A DNA stretch of 64,000 bases, taken from the NCBI GenBank assembly GCA_964030785.1, contig OZ034971.1, forward strand, positions 47,914,578 through 47,978,577, written 5' to 3'. This DNA is from Siderastrea siderea (lineage: Eukaryota > Cnidaria > Anthozoa > Scleractinia > Rhizangiidae). This document shows positions 1 to 10,852 of the stretch, piece by piece. The first letter of the stretch is position 1. Each line of letters starts with the position of its first letter. The translations under genes and the position numbers were made by a program. A model generated the notes under the pieces. That model worked only from the letters and a program-made list of their open reading frames with translations, was not told the origin of the DNA and did not search any database.

Positions 1-738
1 ACTAAAGAAACCAAGGCCCTTACCAACACTCTTCTTTCTTTTCGTGATGATCTTCGTGACGCTAGGGTTGATGCTTATGTGGACAACCTATCCCTTGTTC
101 AGGCCTGGCAGTCTCAAGCTGCCCGATCGAGCCTTTTTTCTGACGCGCTAAAGCGGTTAGCGGAAGTGGTCCTAGACCTTAATGTGCACCTTTCAGTTAT
201 CCATATCCCCTCGAGTGTTAATCCTGCTGATCAGCCTTCACGTCGTTTTTCTCCTGCTGACAGTAAGTTAGCTTTTCATTTGTGGCAGCGCCTTCAATCA
301 CACCCTTCTTTTGGCGGTTTACATGGTCATTCTGTCGATCTTATGGCTTTGGACTCAAACTCTCAAAGTGATCTCAATGGGGTTTCCTTGCCTCATTTTA
401 CACCGTATCCTACCCCCTGTTCCTCTGGCGTGGATTTCTTTGCGCAAAATTTTGACCACCCGGATCGTAGTTCCATCTTAAGTAACCCGTATATTTTTCC
501 TCCTATACTTTTGATTGGGCAAGTTTTTAATCATCTGCGGGCTAATCATTTGCGATGCACTATTGTTGTCCCCGATGTTCACCCTAGACGATACTGGTGG
601 CCAATTCTATTTCACTCGGCTTTCGCTTCTCTTAAGCTCTCTTGCAAAGGGGAACAAGGCGCGCTTCTTACGCCTTCTCCACATGGTTTCTCAGACTCGT
701 TTAAACTGCCATGGGACCTCTGGGCTTTCAGAATTTAA
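1..738 (+). pseudogene. RNase H and C-terminal end of a DIRS-type reverse transcriptase polyprotein (partial)
   Basis: The frame is open from the first base to the TAA at 736-738, so the start lies upstream of the window. The N-terminal part carries the RNase H-like VDAYVDNLSLVQAW segment and the motif NPADQPSR, which is near-diagnostic for the RNase H domain of DIRS and related YR retroelements. About 45 residues later comes DLMALDSN, then LPHFTPYPTP and VDFFAQN, the usual C-terminal signature of these polyproteins. The product would copy the element RNA and remove the RNA strand. The visible part has no internal stop, but it belongs to an element whose recombinase is broken. The family call is firm; the exact clade is not. 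Confidence 0.85.
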
Positions 739-960
739 GATATTTGTTGCGCCTTTTGTTATATATTTGTTGTTTGCGAACATATACTTATCAAAATGAT
801 CTGTACATCCGCTAGAACAGTTTTTTGTTTTGATAGTCAATTATAGATTGTATTTGTTCTATAGAATGTTTGGTAACTTTTTTCTTAACTTTGTAATGAT
901 CGAAGTGACAATAAATTTTGTTCATTTATTTTTTGTTTTCCTTCTTCGTTTTCCCTTCAG

Positions 961-2296
961 CCTTTGCCAACGGCCCCTAAACTTTTTTGCCAGTCAGTCT
1001 CTTGTCCTCGCTGTGAATATGCCAATGACGCCACTTTCCGTTACTGTCAGAATTGTGGTTACAAGAGGAAAATCCTAACCGTTGGCCATACCCAAAGGAC
1101 TGACGTTACTCTGGACGTCTCTGCTCTTGATAACCGCCTTTCACAAATCGCGAGCCTATCTGCTAACACGTCCTACTCAAAGCAAAAGTCGTCCCTTCAA
1201 AAGGAATTGGAGTTCTTCTTAGCCTCCCTTCCTTTCCCAAAGGATATTTCCACTGTTACTCCTCGCGAGCTATGTCGTTTTTTGGTATGGAAAGATCAAA
1301 AGGGGAAGACAAAAGTTCATTACGCCGGTTGTCAATTCTACGCACGCAAAGGTTTCTTTCCCTGTCCATGTCCAACGCGTCTGGCTTTTGGCACCGTGGA
1401 CTCCTTGATTGGAAAGTTGCGTACAATTTTTAATGAAGTCGGCAGGAGAGGAGAATGGGACCCGAGACTTCTGCTGGGGAATCCGGCTACCGATCTTTCA
1501 CCAAAAACAATACCTTAAGTATGTTACCGCAGAACAGTTGCAAGCTCAAGCAACACCCAAACAAGCCACTCCTTTTTTCGTTAATGATCTTTTACAGTTA
1601 AGTCACCTCATCGATCGTAAATTGCGGTCAGAGGATTTAACTCCGATTGACGTGTTTGTTTTATTAAGAGACCAGGCCTTTTTCAAAACGCTCTTTTTCA
1701 GTGGAGATAGACCCGGCGATCTCAGTCAGGTTAAGACTCCGGAAATTCTCCGCTTTCCGGATAATAGCGGTTTACTATTCAACCATGTTTGGGGGAAGAC
1801 TCTACGTGATGGTTCTTCGAACCTTTTGCCATTCGTCGCAACCAGAATGCCGATATATGCCCTGTTAAAGCAATTGACCTTTACGTAACCTTTGCAAAGG
1901 GTATAGGTATTGACATTACAAGCGGTTTTTTATTCCGCCCTTTTACCCCAGATGGGGGGATTGTTGATAGACCTTTTTTCATCCTCGGCGGCAGATTCTC
2001 GCTTCAGAGTCTACCTTGACGAAGGAAACCTTGCACAAGCAGCAACACTTCACGGTTTTAGATCGGGTTGCGCTATCACCCTCGCCCTTGCGGGCGCGGG
2101 ACTGCAGGATGTTATGGGACACGTTGGCTGGCGCCTCCGCTCTACTGCGACCTATTATATGCAGTTATCAAAAGTAATGTCCACCAATTCTCCTTCCACG
2201 ACCCTTTCTGGTCGAGAAGTAAACATTGCAGATCCAGGGGTTTTGTATCAGAATTGTGATAGCCTTAAAGATTTTATTCCAGCCTTCCCGCGGTAG
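961..2296 (+). pseudogene. Tyrosine recombinase of the DIRS-like element, frameshifted
   Basis: The ORF opens in frame 1 near 961, just after a cttcag acceptor-like site and without an ATG. Residues from about 1005 form a zinc ribbon (CPRC, ten residues, CQNC). The catalytic set is readable: Arg in GDRPGDLSQ (1709-1711), His and Arg in HGFRSG (2051-2062), Gly-His in VMGHVGW (2117-2122) and the Tyr nucleophile in TYYMQL (2153-2158). It would integrate the circular cDNA. The frame moves from 1 to 2 at about 1500-1510, to frame 1 for about 1870-1975, and back to frame 2 to the stop at 2294-2296. At least three shifts are therefore needed and the copy is a pseudogene despite an intact catalytic tetrad. 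Confidence 0.88.
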
Positions 2297-2391
2297 TTTT
2301 GGAGAATGGGAGAATAAACTCATTTTTGGCTAGGTTTTCTTCTTTCCCATCTCTGTGTCCATTACCCAGAGTCGAACGATTGGATTTTGCA

Positions 2392-2468
2392 ACCCATTTT
2401 CACCCTTCCATATCTCATTGTTATGTATATTCATGTGTATTGTAGGTACTTGGAATATGTTACTATTT
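2392..2468 (+). repeat. Split direct repeat of the DIRS-like element, first copy
   Basis: This 77-bp segment recurs without visible change at 2683-2759, an offset of 291 bp. It starts acccattttcaccc and ends atatgttactattt. In PAT/Ngaro elements the 3' end is B1-A2-B2, and this would be B1. Confidence 0.8.
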
Positions 2469-2682
2469 CAAGTACCGGAAATAATAAATGAATATTAACA
2501 TAACAATATATATCCCACAATCCTCTACGCTGTATATATTATCATGTTTTCTTCTATTGTGCACATTTCTCCTACGACATCACTGGTAGTAGGAACGAAC
2601 CCGCCCGCCCACCCCCAGTGGCATGACGCGGTGCTAGACCTTCATGCACATGAATATACCGCTGTCCACACTCGTGGACAGC
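2469..2682 (+). repeat. Candidate A2 segment of the split repeats, with a terminal hairpin
   Basis: This 214-bp piece lies between the two 77-bp copies. By the B1-A2-B2 scheme it should match the 5' terminus (A1), which is outside the window. It ends in a 9-bp perfect stem, gctgtccac/gtggacagc (2661-2669 and 2674-2682) with loop actc. Confidence 0.55.
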
Positions 2683-2759
2683 ACCCATTTTCACCCTTCC
2701 ATATCTCATTGTTATGTATATTCATGTGTATTGTAGGTACTTGGAATATGTTACTATTT
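2683..2759 (+). repeat. Split direct repeat of the DIRS-like element, second copy (right terminus)
   Basis: This is the second 77-bp copy. The following sequence (taccctattgtgcactgg) aligns with paralogous unit sequence at 17759-17780 and 35687-35705, which fixes the right end of the insertion to within a few bases. Confidence 0.8.
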
Positions 2760-3499
2760 TACCCTATTGTGCACTGGACGACGTGTTGTCCAATTTGAGA
2801 AACAATTGAACAGTTGCTTCAATGCGATCTTTGGTGGCAACATAATTAAGGAGAAGAAAGAAATTGCTTGTAGTCAAGAGCTGAAGGCCTGTACTTTGAG
2901 TTCTTCCAACCTTCCTCGAGTGGTGTTTGCTTTAGGTTATGTAGTAATGGGCTCCTAGCATAGCTTATAAAAAGGGACTGGTACCCAATAAAAGGTGTTA
3001 TGCAGTAACTATTGACAACACATTACCTACCACTCCCTCGCATGAAATCTCTCGACCAACTCTTCCCATTTACACACTTCTCAGGCTTAGGTCACTTTCG
3101 GTTTATTTTCTAATAAAATTTTCTATTGTTTACAATATGAAATTTTCTTATTTAGAGTATTCCTTTATCCTCTTCCGCACGCTTCAGGGTCGGTTTTTTA
3201 TTATTCTTTTACATACAGTGTGTTATTGGTAACTGATCAGGGCTGGGACAAGCAACAGTAACAAAGAGACGAGAGAATAGAAGGAAGAATCTCGTATACG
3301 TGGTTTGAGGTAATGTATAAGGTGTGAGAAGGTTACTATTCTTCTCTCCAGCATTACGGGTGTTCTTAAAAACATTTCTTCTCAGAAAGTAACGTTTATT
3401 CAATTTGTCAAGAGAATGGGGCTCTATATAAAAGATTTTTGACCCCCCCAGTAGAAATTATGCCATGACTTTCCGCACTGGACCGGTTACACGCTCTAA
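2760..3499. other. Unit 1 left flank, no gene
   Basis: Homologous to 17760-18590 and 35690-36520, but more diverged than units 2 and 3 are from each other. A TATA-like stretch (tataaaaagg, 2967-2976) is kept as tatataaaag and tgtataaaag in the other units, but no transcript structure can be read downstream. Short open frames here are not conserved as protein. Confidence 0.6.
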
Positions 3500-3595
3500 T
3501 CACTAAGCCACTGGGTGACCCGTGGCGAGCTGTAAAGCCACTGGGAGACCTGTGGCGAGCTGTAGAGCCACTGGGAGACCTGTAGCGAGCTGTAG
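3500..3595 (-). repeat. Three 30-bp tandem repeats next to a pol III A-box-like site
   Basis: Copies at 3506-3535, 3536-3565 and 3566-3595 follow the pattern agccactgggagacctgtgg plus cgagctgta. On the minus strand the edge reads TGGCTTAGTGA (3500-3510), one mismatch from the tRNA A-box TGGCNNAGTGG. Units 2 and 3 keep two copies and an exact A-box. This looks like a degenerate tRNA-derived SINE; no convincing B-box was found. Confidence 0.5.
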
Positions 3596-6318
3596 ATTAC
3601 AATCAGGTTAAAGTTTAGTCACAGGATTGAGTGAGCCCCACATTTACCATTTATGACGTGTGTACAAGGTGTTTGACTGGAAGCTATTGGTATAAATTAA
3701 ACATGTTAAACGGTCTTTTACCTAGTACTGATTTCACGCGCTGTGTACACATCCGGGTTCGTCAAACGTGTTTCGTCGGCTACGATCCGCCCACAACTAC
3801 GTTATTACAATACATAGCCGTTAAGGAAATTTGCAGAACGTACGGTTTTTTAGAGTTGTTTAGAAGTCAGAAGTCTTCCTCCGTAAACTCATTTCACGCG
3901 CAAATGTCCAGCGACGTTTCGTGACCACGGGCGAATCATAAGGAGTGCATCATTAAAAGAGTGATAACGAAAAAAGGTCAAATATCGGGACATACATGTA
4001 TCGTTCTCGTATCGGCTCACCCTTAGTCAGGAGCTTTTCTAGATTCATATCCAGGCCTTTACGCGCTCATCAGTAACAGTCGGATGCCTGGGACCGAGAA
4101 TCGTCTCGATGAGCCCGGGAGGGAAGTCACATTTCATACTCGCCAAGGAAGGGCTACGAGACTGCTTCTCTTTTTTTGAACTTATTAAAAGGTGGGGAAG
4201 TCACCACCTGGAATCCGATTAAGTAACAAACGGAAAATGTTGAATCAAATTACGTTTCCATAGCTTTTTTCCATGGCTTTAAAACCTTCGTATCGTGTAC
4301 ATCTCTGAAAACCGTACTCCAAAACATATTGTTTAATATTCTACTGTACAGCTACAGTATATATAGTGCTCCAACTTACATATTTAAGTGTTACGTTTCT
4401 ATTAAAAGTCGGAGCGTTCGTTAGAACTTATTTTGGTTACTGTGGTTATGCCCCATATGGCGTTTTCGTGTTTTATTAGCATTTTTCTCCATAAACAAAC
4501 TGACACATTCAACGCATTTTAAAATATTTTCCATTGAGAACGCATTTGATTTCACGCCTAGCTATCTTAAAATTACACAGAATTTGTTAAACTCCAAAAA
4601 GTAATTCTTAACCACCAAAATAACTGAAAAGACAATCCTTGATTTGGCTTAAACTGCAGGTATGTGGTTTAAAAGTTAAATTCTGTGTCTTCTGTATTTG
4701 CATACGACTTTCTAATTGCTTAGGCGCATACGTTATTATAGCAAAATTGTATATATCAAATGCAACGTATGTTTAGTTTACCTTTCGAAAACGTTATTCT
4801 TCAAAATTCATTAATGCCCCGGCGTGGTTGCACAATTACAACGGAGAGTCGATACATAACAAATTCGACTTTTCAAGTAAGATATTTAACGTTATTTTAT
4901 TTAACCCCTTTGAGTATTTCTCTGATCTCACTAAAAGTTTAATTTCTATCTTTATGAAGGAATAAGTACTTATCCCCTTCGTTTATTTTTAATTTTATTG
5001 TTTTAAAATATTTAGACTCTTAAAAACCGTAGTTTGTCATTTTTGGCTTGTGCTGGGTGAGTAAAACATTCAGGGAGCTTTCAGAATTCAGAGAATTGGG
5101 AATAAAAATTCGAGCATCGTTTTGATATTTCTGGGAGCGTTGTTTATGAATTAAGAGTGGCAAGTATTCATGAAGAATAGACACATTTAAATTCCTGCCA
5201 AATTTTAACGTAACAATTATTTTATGAACCGAAAAATCAGTTAGTCTTGAATTAATTTACTCGCTTTCTCCGCCAAAATCTCTTAGTTTAAATTATAAAT
5301 GACAGAAACCTACCCCCTCTCAGCGTGAAATGCATGTCACAAGCTAGCTAGTTTCAAAACCAACGTTCACAGAGCTTATACGTACTTTTAGTTCCATAAT
5401 GGTTGCATCAAACGTTTGTAATTTCTCAAAATGTCATATTTTTTATGCATTTCCTAACTGAGAAAATTTGTTTGATTGAGTAAATATGATATGATTAGTA
5501 TGATATGATTATTTCATATATCCACAGTTAATTATCGAATGTCTTGGGAAAGGGTTCTTGGTAATAAAGCTTGTTGTTGTAATTCCTTGTGGAAGTTGTG
5601 CAAATTTTGTGCGGCGTGAGTATCAAAATGTAAATCAATTCTGCTGGTAGCTTGCTGCAAGCAATAAATTATTAAAAAGCTTTCTCTTTGTAATATGTCA
5701 TTTTGTAGAAGTCGTGGCTTAAAATGGTTTCATCGTTAAATACAACTCTTGCGTTAGTCGTTCAGTTTTGTTCAAAAAGACACTATTAGTTTTCTGAAGC
5801 TATAAAAAGTGGACGTTTGTGGCAACTTGAAATAAAAATTGGCCAAATTTTTCAATTTCTTCCCTTGTATCTAATTTAGGGAATCAACAAGAAGCGATTA
5901 TATCGATTATGATTTGATACCATTCTCTTGGTGTAGTCTAGGAGCATTTTGTGTAGGAGAAAGCACCAAAAAGCATTAAATTCCTCATGACGTAGCCAGT
6001 GACTTAACGTCATTGCGCATATCCGTCTTACTGCCCTGTTCCCATCTCGACTAGTTAAAGCCCGCGTTATATCTTAGCAGCAGTAGAATTTTGAGAGGAG
6101 TCCGCTGGCCGTAATAGTGTTGTGCGTTCGATCACGTGAGAATGTATTTTTGTGCTCTTCTTAAAACGCTTTTGTGATCAGGTTTTGCCACTGAATTTCA
6201 CTGTGGTTGTGTTGAGAAGTGGTGGGTACAACTGCGGTATACGTCTTACTGGGTTACAATTATCGGCAAAAAACCTCATTCGCGGATATTTTGAGTATTA
6301 TTTTTTTTTATTTTTCAG
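3596..6318. other. Upstream region of GCNT-like gene 1
   Basis: AT-rich sequence without a convincing ORF. From about 4657 to 6318 it is colinear with 22204-24563 and 43554-45269, so it is duplicated gene upstream DNA. The last 250 bp (from about 6058, agcccgcgttatatcttagc) are especially well kept among units and may include a 5' untranslated exon, with a donor-like gatcag|gttttg at about 6176-6187. This is inferred only from conservation and the acceptor at 6318. Confidence 0.45.
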
Positions 6319-6475
6319 GAACTCTGAACCGTAACAGCGATCCCGGAATATGATTTTCATCCGCCCCTATAAGTTGAGGCTTCGCAAGCTCGCAGCTTTA
6401 TTGCTACTGTATTCTTGTGCAACCTTCTGGCTGATTTACCAACACGTCGTGGTAACAACAAGGGATAATCACTTG
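6319..6475 (+). CDS. GCNT-like gene 1, signal-anchor exon
   Basis: The exon follows a polypyrimidine tract and CAG (6316-6318). The ATG at 6350 gives MIFIRPYKLRLRKLAALLLL and then YSCATFWLIYQHVVV: five basic residues before a hydrophobic helix at about residues 14-30. This is the cytoplasmic tail and type II anchor expected of a Golgi glycosyltransferase. Two donors keep phase 0, matching the phase-0 catalytic exon at 11820: GTG|GTAACA (end 6451, 34 codons) and TTG|GTATCC (end 6475, 42 codons). The frame otherwise closes at a stop 27 bp further on. The same exon is kept in units 2 (ATG 24595) and 3 (ATG 45301). Direct joining to the catalytic exon would give about 405-413 residues, close to vertebrate GCNT1. 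An extra middle exon cannot be excluded. Confidence 0.75.
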
Positions 6476-6539
6476 GTATCCTTATTGTTATTACTATATC
6501 ATTAGACTGAATTCGTGTTACCCGTTTCTTATATGCTAA

Positions 6540-8863
6540 GGGACCATTATTTTTTTTGGAGGGGGGGGGGGGGGATGAAAAATCCTGAAAAAAATTGTTT
6601 GCAAAGTCAAAAAAGCCCAATTAAATTGTTTGCAGACATGAAAAGGAGAAAATAAAAAGTTTGCACACTAGTTGATACATAGTTTGATTTATATAAGTAA
6701 ATTTAGTCCTATTTGTTAAAATACAAGATAACAATGCTGAAGAGGCGAAGGGCCGCTCGGATAAGTGTACTGCACGACTTTTCAAAAGTACATAAACCTT
6801 TCCAGCAAATGAATTGACTTTTATTGAAGAAACAAAAAGTAAATTCCTAGGATAAAATAACATTAATTACAATATATATCAATGAACCGAAAAGAACAGA
6901 AGAAATGAACGAAATACAAGAGCAAACAACGAACAAAGACGGCTTACCAAATGCTGGAGATAGGAAGGAGTTCAGGGAACCAAAAAATTACATACGTTAG
7001 GAACGACTGTAGAAGTTACACTGAAGTAGATCAGAATGTGGAAAACTTAATGTGAAATGAACAGAACGAAATTTACATAGCAAATTAAAATAAAAGCATG
7101 CAAAAGCGAGAAAAAACATTAACATATGTAACAAAGAACAAAGAAAAAACGAATGGCCATAACAAATGAAACAAAATGATTTGCATGGATTCATCAACTG
7201 GTTTGACATGGTAAATTAGCCACCACAAGCTAATTCAAAAGTTGACATTTTGAGTGTTAGGTATTCATTAGAGCAAATGAACTATTTAACACTCAAACAT
7301 CAGTTTTGTCATTTCTTTGCGATGGCTAATTTACCAAATCGACTTTGTTGATAAACCCCAATTTCTGTTTTTTACTTTTCCACCAACAAATTACCACAGT
7401 TTCTTAAAATCAGTAACTAACCCCAACAACTACGTTGCGCACGCGTCAATCAGGTGCACTGAAATGGGTTCTTTTTATAGCTGTTTCCCCCACTGCTTGC
7501 AAAACTGATAATTAAAAATATATCCCCGAAGGGCACATAGATTTTCTTATCTCACATTTTGTTATAGATAGGATTAACTGGACTTCGTATTGTACAATTA
7601 AGGGGCAATCGTGCTCGTAATTTCAAATCGTCCTTTCACTACGCGCTCGGCTGATTTAAAGTAATTCGCCCAATTACTCCCTGAATGGTGCTCCACTGAG
7701 TCCAATTACCATTACTAATCAAGAACTCTTCGAAGTGCAATGAAACTCTAACTAAGAGAAAAGATTAACTTAAATTCCTGGGTTGCATGTATTCACTATT
7801 ATTATTCAACAAATTGTCACTATGCCCATATTTGGTAAGGAAGCCCTCAATATCTGTCATCCTACATGACAGATATCCTGCGATATACGTAAATGACCAT
7901 ATTTGGAAGTGCACTGCGGATTTTCTTTCATTGCTTGTTTGGCGGCCATTTTGAAAAGCGAGGCAGTTTTAGCAGTGTTCTCCGTAAATTTTAACTCTCT
8001 GGAAGAAACTTTCCACTGCTCTCAAAAAGTCAACAAGTATTTGCTTCAGCTCACAAAGATATCCGAGGTTGACTTGGAATTTTCATAGTGAGAACTCAAC
8101 CAAGAAAATGCTATTGCGAACGAAGCAGCACACTTGCTCACGGAAAGTTGTAAAGACTAAAGTTGAAAAGATTTTAATTCACAGAAAGAGGACATGCTCT
8201 CGGTAAGGTAGCAATATTTTTTTCCCTTTGTCTTGTCATTTCCAAACATGAGTTTGTAAATAAGTCTTTTTAAGTGAGCGGTAGTAGACTTCGATTTCTT
8301 GAAGTTCTGTTTTGATTTTTATTAAGCTTATGTGTTGCTAGCTTTTAGCGTTTTTATCATAGAGCCGTAGTTTTTCTCGTTCCGAAAATGGTAGGCGATG
8401 GGAATTTGTTGAATAATAAAACAATTATCCTGCTCAATCTTGCGGAATAAGTATCAGGTGATATTCCGCGCGATTTCGCAGGATAATTGTTAAATATTCA
8501 CACTGGCTTTTCAACAGGGTGTTAGGCTGGTTTGATGATGACATTTAATAAATCATCACTTAAACAGCAAGCCGTCTCCTGTTTTCCACTTGCATGAAGA
8601 AGGCAAATTGGATCCAGTCTTGTATAAACTACAAAATAAAACGCAAGTGTAAGCAAGCGCTGTTTCATTTGGCTCCTCAATCCTCTCTAGCGGGATCAGG
8701 GGAGAAAAGGCCGCTGGTGCAGTTCTACAAACACACACAAAAAAATTGTTTGCAGGAGGATGCAGCTGGAAAAAAATTGTTTGCACAGACAACAACACAG
8801 AAAAAAATTGTTTGTCTTGAAAAAATTTTCATCCTCCCCTCCAAAAAAATTATGGTCCGTCCC
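6540..8863. mobile_element. Non-autonomous DNA transposon, TAA target duplication (PIF/Harbinger-like)
   Basis: Comparison with the empty sites at 24782 and about 45490 (tatatgctaatgagg) shows an exact insertion flanked by TAA (6537-6539 and 8864-8866). The ends are imperfect inverted repeats: GGGACCATTATTTTTTTTGG on the left, and GGGACGGACCATAATTTTTT as the reverse complement on the right, both followed by GGAGGGG. A TAA duplication fits PIF/Harbinger (TWA). The motif aaattgtttgca is repeated near both ends in the same orientation. Internal hairpins occur at 7850-7876 (11-bp stem) and 8420-8491. No transposase frame was found, so it is probably non-autonomous. Confidence 0.75.
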
Positions 8864-9403
8864 TAATGAGGTGCATAATACCCTAATGACCGGTTGGATA
8901 CGCACGAGCGTTCACAATTGAAATGCATTTCCTGTGCGTACCTGTGTTTAGCATACGCCAAAGAAAATAAACATTTTAAAAAAGATCCAGAGTATTAAAC
9001 TGTAGAAAAGTAACACTTGGTACACTAGATTTTAAGTTATCCTTTCAAAAAGGATGTAACAAACTCCACAAGGCAGCTCGCTTAACATGTACCTGCATCA
9101 CACGATTTTCGACATTTTGAACATGCTAAATTTCAGTTCAACGCTTCTCTCGCGTAACCCACATGCAGCCCTGAGATAAAATAAAAGGCCGACTTTCTGA
9201 AACCTGTGGTAGAGAAACACTCGTGCCAGTACTTTGTGATGCTGGTGTGCAAACAGTGGAAGAAAGGAATAGCTCATTTTAAGGCTTGTGTTTTGAAATG
9301 TTCACAATTAGGAATATGAAGGAATGGTTTCAGTTGTTCTCAGTTTGCACTGTAAATGGTTTAAACTCAGGAGGCATATGACGTGCTGAGTTTGTTAATT
9401 GTT

Positions 9404-9861
9404 TGTTACGAAAATTGTCTAGTTTTACCAAGAACCTTCCAGAACATTCCGTAGAACTCTCTAGAACATTATAGGACGCTTAGTCAATTAAATGATTATG
9501 TGATTTCTTTAAATAGTAAGTAGTAATGTAATGTTACTGAAAAGAAGTTTCTTAGAAGTTTCTAGAACTTGTTGTGATGTGTATATAAGTAAGCGGTTGT
9601 CAGTCTACTTAAGAAGTTTTGAGAAGCAGTTTTTAGAAGCAGTGTAAGCAGTTTAGAGTTTGTTGGTGTGGCTGTGTGCCGAACTTAGTGAAGTGGCTGT
9701 GTGCCGAGCTGTGTGCTGTGTAAGAAGAAGAGTCCGTGTGACATAGAACTGCCTTAAGCTGTGAGGACTACGTCAGTTTGAAATAACATCGCTCGTTGCG
9801 GTTACCGACAACCCTGCGATCTGTCTGCAAACAAACTACTCTTTTAACGAAACTCGTAACA
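9404..9861 (+). mobile_element. Solo LTR with heat-shock elements, unit 1
   Basis: The 458-bp segment starts TGTTACGA and ends TCGTAACA, perfect 8-bp inverted termini of the TG...CA type, and is flanked by the 5-bp duplication TTGTT (9399-9403 and 9862-9866). It has an internal TATATAAG box and, in sister copies, an AATAAA signal about 200 bp downstream. No internal retroviral-type coding region or second LTR is next to it, so it is a solo LTR left by recombination. It lies in the same orientation as the GCNT-like gene. The parent family (Gypsy, BEL or Copia) cannot be told from the LTR alone; a 5-bp duplication suits all of these. Confidence 0.88.
9431..9589 (+). promoter_or_regulatory. Heat-shock-element arrays and TATA box in the solo LTR, unit 1
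   Basis: Array 1 (9431-9450) is four contiguous perfect HSF pentamers: aGAAc cTTCc aGAAc aTTCc, followed by looser GAA/TCT repeats to about 9468. Array 2 (9543-9568) is aGAAg tTTCt t aGAAg tTTCt aGAAc, five units with one extra base. TATATAAG begins at 9582, leaving 13 bp after array 2. HSF trimers bind at least three inverted nGAAn units, so both arrays meet the classical definition. The spacing to a TATA box makes this a credible heat-inducible core promoter firing rightwards. Confidence 0.8.
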
Positions 9862-9892
9862 TTGTTCTTCTCAATAGCATTTAGTAATTCTC

Positions 9893-9925
9893 ATTAGCAT
9901 ATAAGAAACGGGTTATAAGAATTTA
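9893..9925. repeat. Inverted partner of the sequence beside the anchor exon
   Basis: ttagcatataagaaacgggt here is the reverse complement of acccgtttcttatatgctaa at 6520-6539. The pair brackets the LTR-containing segment in every unit and may be the terminal inverted repeats of an older element into which the LTR inserted. Confidence 0.55.
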
Positions 9926-10852
9926 CTCTGTTATATTGTTATCTACTGCGCTGCTGTTTTTAAACCTGAAAGTGTCAACTACTAAACCGCTCATTCTAAA
10001 ACTGATTTTTCAGCCACATAATGTGGTTCTAACTTTCGAGTCTGCGGTCGCAAGCGCGGGGGGGGGGGGGGGGAGGGGTTGCGGTGATTAAAGTGAAAGT
10101 ACTATTGGCGGGTGTGACCAGGCGAACCGAGGCCGCCTGAACAAAATTCGGGCTCAAACGTTTATATGAGCCAATCAGAAATCTGGATCAAGACAATGAG
10201 AGGCTGCAAATTTCAAAAGTTGGTTGATTCAAACTTTTCAGCATGTGGAAAGAGAGATCATTCAAATAATACTCTGTAGTTGTACTTGCCTGTGGAACTG
10301 TTTGTTTAACGATGTATTTTACGTAAACTAGGATGTTTTGCGCTCTTGGGAATGTTAGGGTAGTTTTAGATCGAGAAAGCAACTCCCACGGTTACTGATC
10401 TGAATTTTAATGAAAGAGCTGCTCCCCGCATGCCCAAAATACTAGTCCTGCGCCCGCGGCGCAATAAATCCATGTTGTGGTTGAGGTGTGCTTCCCAGGA
10501 AACGACTTCTTTTGGCTCAGAAATGACTTGAGGGTGGTGCCTCCTAATACAGCGATATTTTTCCAAACATTATGACTATTGGGAAAAAGGAGATCTCAGA
10601 AACGGATATTGGAATCTAAATGCATTTCAATCGACCGGAAAAGTTTGGGACCGGTTTCGGGCACGATAATTCACATTGTATCTTGAAAACAAAGAAGTTC
10701 TTAAGCATGAAACTCTGCCTTTTTTATAAGTTTACCATTCCTTATCTTAAAGACAAGCTAAAATAACAGCTCTGTAGAATGAATGGTTCATATTTTTACG
10801 AATGGCTTTTCGGGGCCAAAACTTTTCGAGGTTTTCGAGAAACGCGCCCCAT

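Larger units (their letters stand above)
1..2759 (+). mobile_element. DIRS-like tyrosine-recombinase retrotransposon, 3' part, decayed
   Basis: The order seen is reverse-transcriptase-linked RNase H (open from base 1), an AT-rich spacer of about 220 bp, a tyrosine recombinase with zinc ribbon, then a 77-bp direct repeat present twice (2392-2468 and 2683-2759). This order and the split direct repeat are typical of the PAT/Ngaro branch of YR retroelements. The 5' end lies outside the window. The right end falls at about 2752-2759, where sequence homologous to 17755-17770 resumes, so the element interrupts the left edge of the first gene unit. Frameshifts in the recombinase mean this copy is dead. 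Confidence 0.85.

Noticed and set aside
515..1078. Overlapping open frames between the RNase H and recombinase regions
   Set aside because: Alternative frames of the RNase H and zinc-ribbon coding, with low-complexity F/L-rich products.
8556..8905. Open frames on both strands at the right end of the TAA-flanked element
   Set aside because: Low-complexity products of the A-rich subterminal repeats; no similarity to a transposase.
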